Positions 62,470 through 64,000 of a DNA stretch of 64,000 nucleotides are shown one piece after another (the first letter of the stretch is position 1; each line of letters begins with the position of its first letter). Location of the stretch: NCBI GenBank assembly GCA_009617715.1, contig VTFK01000371.1, positions 186,001-250,000 on the forward strand, given 5' to 3'. A program made the position numbers and the translations under genes. The notes beneath the pieces are model-generated. The model was not told the DNA's origin. It ran no database searches and worked only from the letters and a program-made list of their open reading frames with translations. This stretch comes from Plectrocnemia conspersa (lineage: Eukaryota; Arthropoda; Insecta; Trichoptera; Polycentropodidae).

Positions 62470-63419
62470 ATTTAAACACATTTTCAACGGTAGATTTGTA
62501 TTTTACTAGCGAAAATATATGGGCGTTAGTAAAATTATATGTTGCTCTAAAATGTCTATAGAACTCAATTTAATAATTACTAAACGTATATTTACTGTTC
62601 AAACCCAAACCTAATCGAATGAAAGTGCAAAGAATATAGATAATTTAAAATTTTCTTTTGGGCTTATTGGGTTTGGTAAATATGTTTAAGTCAAGTTTGG
62701 GTTTAAACAACAAATATACCTTTCATAGCTGTTACTGTAAATGTATATTTTCACTAGTATAAATACATAATTTTACTAACTTTTTCAGTAAAATCATATC
62801 GGAATACTATTTTGCCGGTAGATATATATTTTTTCTGCTAGCGAAAATACTATGTAATTAATAAGCGCTAGTAAACAAAAAGTGGCAGTATATTTTTATC
62901 AGTATAAACTAAATTTTACTAATTGTTCTAGTAAAATCATGTACATTTTTACCCGTAGATATAGGCGCTAGTAAAATTAAATGCTGCTTTAACATGTCTA
63001 TAAAAATAAATTTGATAACTGCGAAACGTTTATTTGCTGTTCTAACCCAAATCTAACCTTAGCAAATTAACCTTATGAAAGATTAAAAATATATTCGATT
63101 TTTTTTTTAAATATATTGACAAGTTGGGTTTGGGTTTTAACAGCCAATGTAAGTTTCGCAACTGTTACAGTGAATTTCTCAGTACATAGTATAAATATAA
63201 TTTCGATAAACGTGAGTTCGAAACATTTTGGCCTTGAAAGATGTGACGTGTCGTTCTACAACTATTTTTTAAAACAAAATTAGATAGTAGCAAATTTATT
63301 ATGTGGCGTTTCCAACTTTCAATTTAATATAACGCCTGTAAAATAACAGCTATTCTCACCTGTCAAATAAATTATATTCTCACTTGTAAAAATATAAATC
63401 TACTGGTGAAAATGTATTT
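62470..63419. repeat. Composite repeat with TIR-like ends and internal tandem duplication
   Basis: The left end (62477, CACATTTTCAACGGTAGATT) matches the reverse complement of the right end (63385-63419, ACATTTTCACCAGTAGATTT) at about 26 of 33 positions. Inside, 62523-62760 is repeated in direct orientation at 62965-63190 (offset 442 bp). Both copies share GTAAAATTA, ATGTCTATA, AAACGT-TATTT-CTGTTC and AACCCAAA, then GGGTTTGG further on. Short CGGTAGAT and CTAGCGAAAATA boxes recur at 62490, 62815 and 62951. No protein. Probably a MITE that was partly duplicated, or a satellite-like unit. Confidence 0.65.
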
Positions 63420-64000
63420 TAATATTATTTTACAAACTCTCATAAAATATATATTTTTAATAATAATACTGATTCATTGTAACATATACAGTTTAATTGC
63501 AATACGATCAGAAAAATGCTGATCGTTTTAAAAAACGTTTATCATCAGTTAAAATAACATTTAAGGTTTTTAAGACTTATATTTTTAACATAGACTAAAA
63601 AGAAAAAGTTTAAAATTGACTTGAATGTTTGTTTAAACAAAAATAAATGCAGCTTATACCTCAATATAGCCAGGACACTATACACATATGTATAATTACT
63701 AAATATGTATACCTTCGCTGGTTTCAAACTTTCAATGAGTAATTTAACCATTGTTTTTGTGGCTCTGTTATTGTTGTTCATGTTAAGCATGTTGAATCAA
63801 CAAAATATACGTTTAAGTGTCTGTTGGCGCATCCACGCAAAAAAACACATATCCAAGATTCCGTTCAAATTTTTATCTTTTGCCAAAAAGCACCGAAACA
63901 AGTTGTTAGTTAGTCGGAAAGTTTGAATGGCAAATCCCAACCACAATCCACGACCGGAGAGTCATAGAACGTAAAGGGTACCGGACACGTATCTGTCCCA
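63420..64000. other. Non-coding end of window
   Basis: AT-rich to about 63800, then more balanced. Overlapping frames on opposite strands (63545-63790 minus, 63705-63926 plus) are mutually exclusive and lack domains. 63930-64000 is balanced and cut by the window edge. Confidence 0.4.

Noticed and set aside
1..64000. CRISPR arrays, operons, bacterial or phage systems, known microRNAs, rRNA
   Set aside because: No regularly spaced identical repeats with unique spacers, no tightly packed genes, and no known insect microRNA or rRNA sequence recognised on reading.

Overview
This is an AT-rich eukaryotic window with no recognisable intact protein-coding host gene. It most likely comes from an insect, possibly a moth or butterfly. 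That placement rests on three things: the strong AT bias, the repeat fauna (jockey/CR1-like and RTE-like LINEs, hAT, TTAA-type piggyBac-like MITEs, foldback elements) and the lack of prokaryotic gene organisation. I cannot identify the species. Nearly all open frames are short, begin in AT-rich DNA and look like chance frames. The window reads as a large intron or intergenic desert populated by mobile-element debris.

Layout. 1-6600: two direct copies (about 98% identical over the non-coding part) of a 1.6-kb segment that joins a 5'-truncated LINE reverse transcriptase, minus strand, to the same non-LINE flank, with 3 kb of unrelated DNA between them. 8958-9368: a piggyBac-like MITE with a long palindrome just inside one end. 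Its relative lies in the opposite orientation at 59120-59616. 13638-14119: a GC-rich foldback-type element with a 7-bp target duplication. 16480: one hAT-like end made of interlocking palindromes. 21175-21560: the 3' end of an RTE-like LINE ORF. 24792-25904: a hAT element with terminal repeats, a perfect 8-bp target duplication and a decayed transposase C-terminus. 28057-28610: an unrecognised GC-richer open frame of about 185 codons, the best candidate here for a non-trivial coding stretch. 39640-40390: a second, badly decayed LINE. 48199-48322: the C-terminal scrap of a Buster-type hAT transposase. 49955-51260: a long inverted repeat (two arms of about 500 bp). 53109-53417: a second small unrecognised ORF. 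55110: a pogo/Tigger-like end. 62470-63419: a composite repeat with terminal inverted repeats and an internal 442-bp tandem duplication.

Between these elements the DNA alternates between very AT-rich stretches and islands of 200-500 bp with near-balanced, CpG-containing sequence roughly every 3-4 kb. The islands carry no convincing exon and are the natural candidates for conserved or regulatory sequence. Nothing here forms an operon or pathway. The biological story is successive transposon insertion, duplication and decay.
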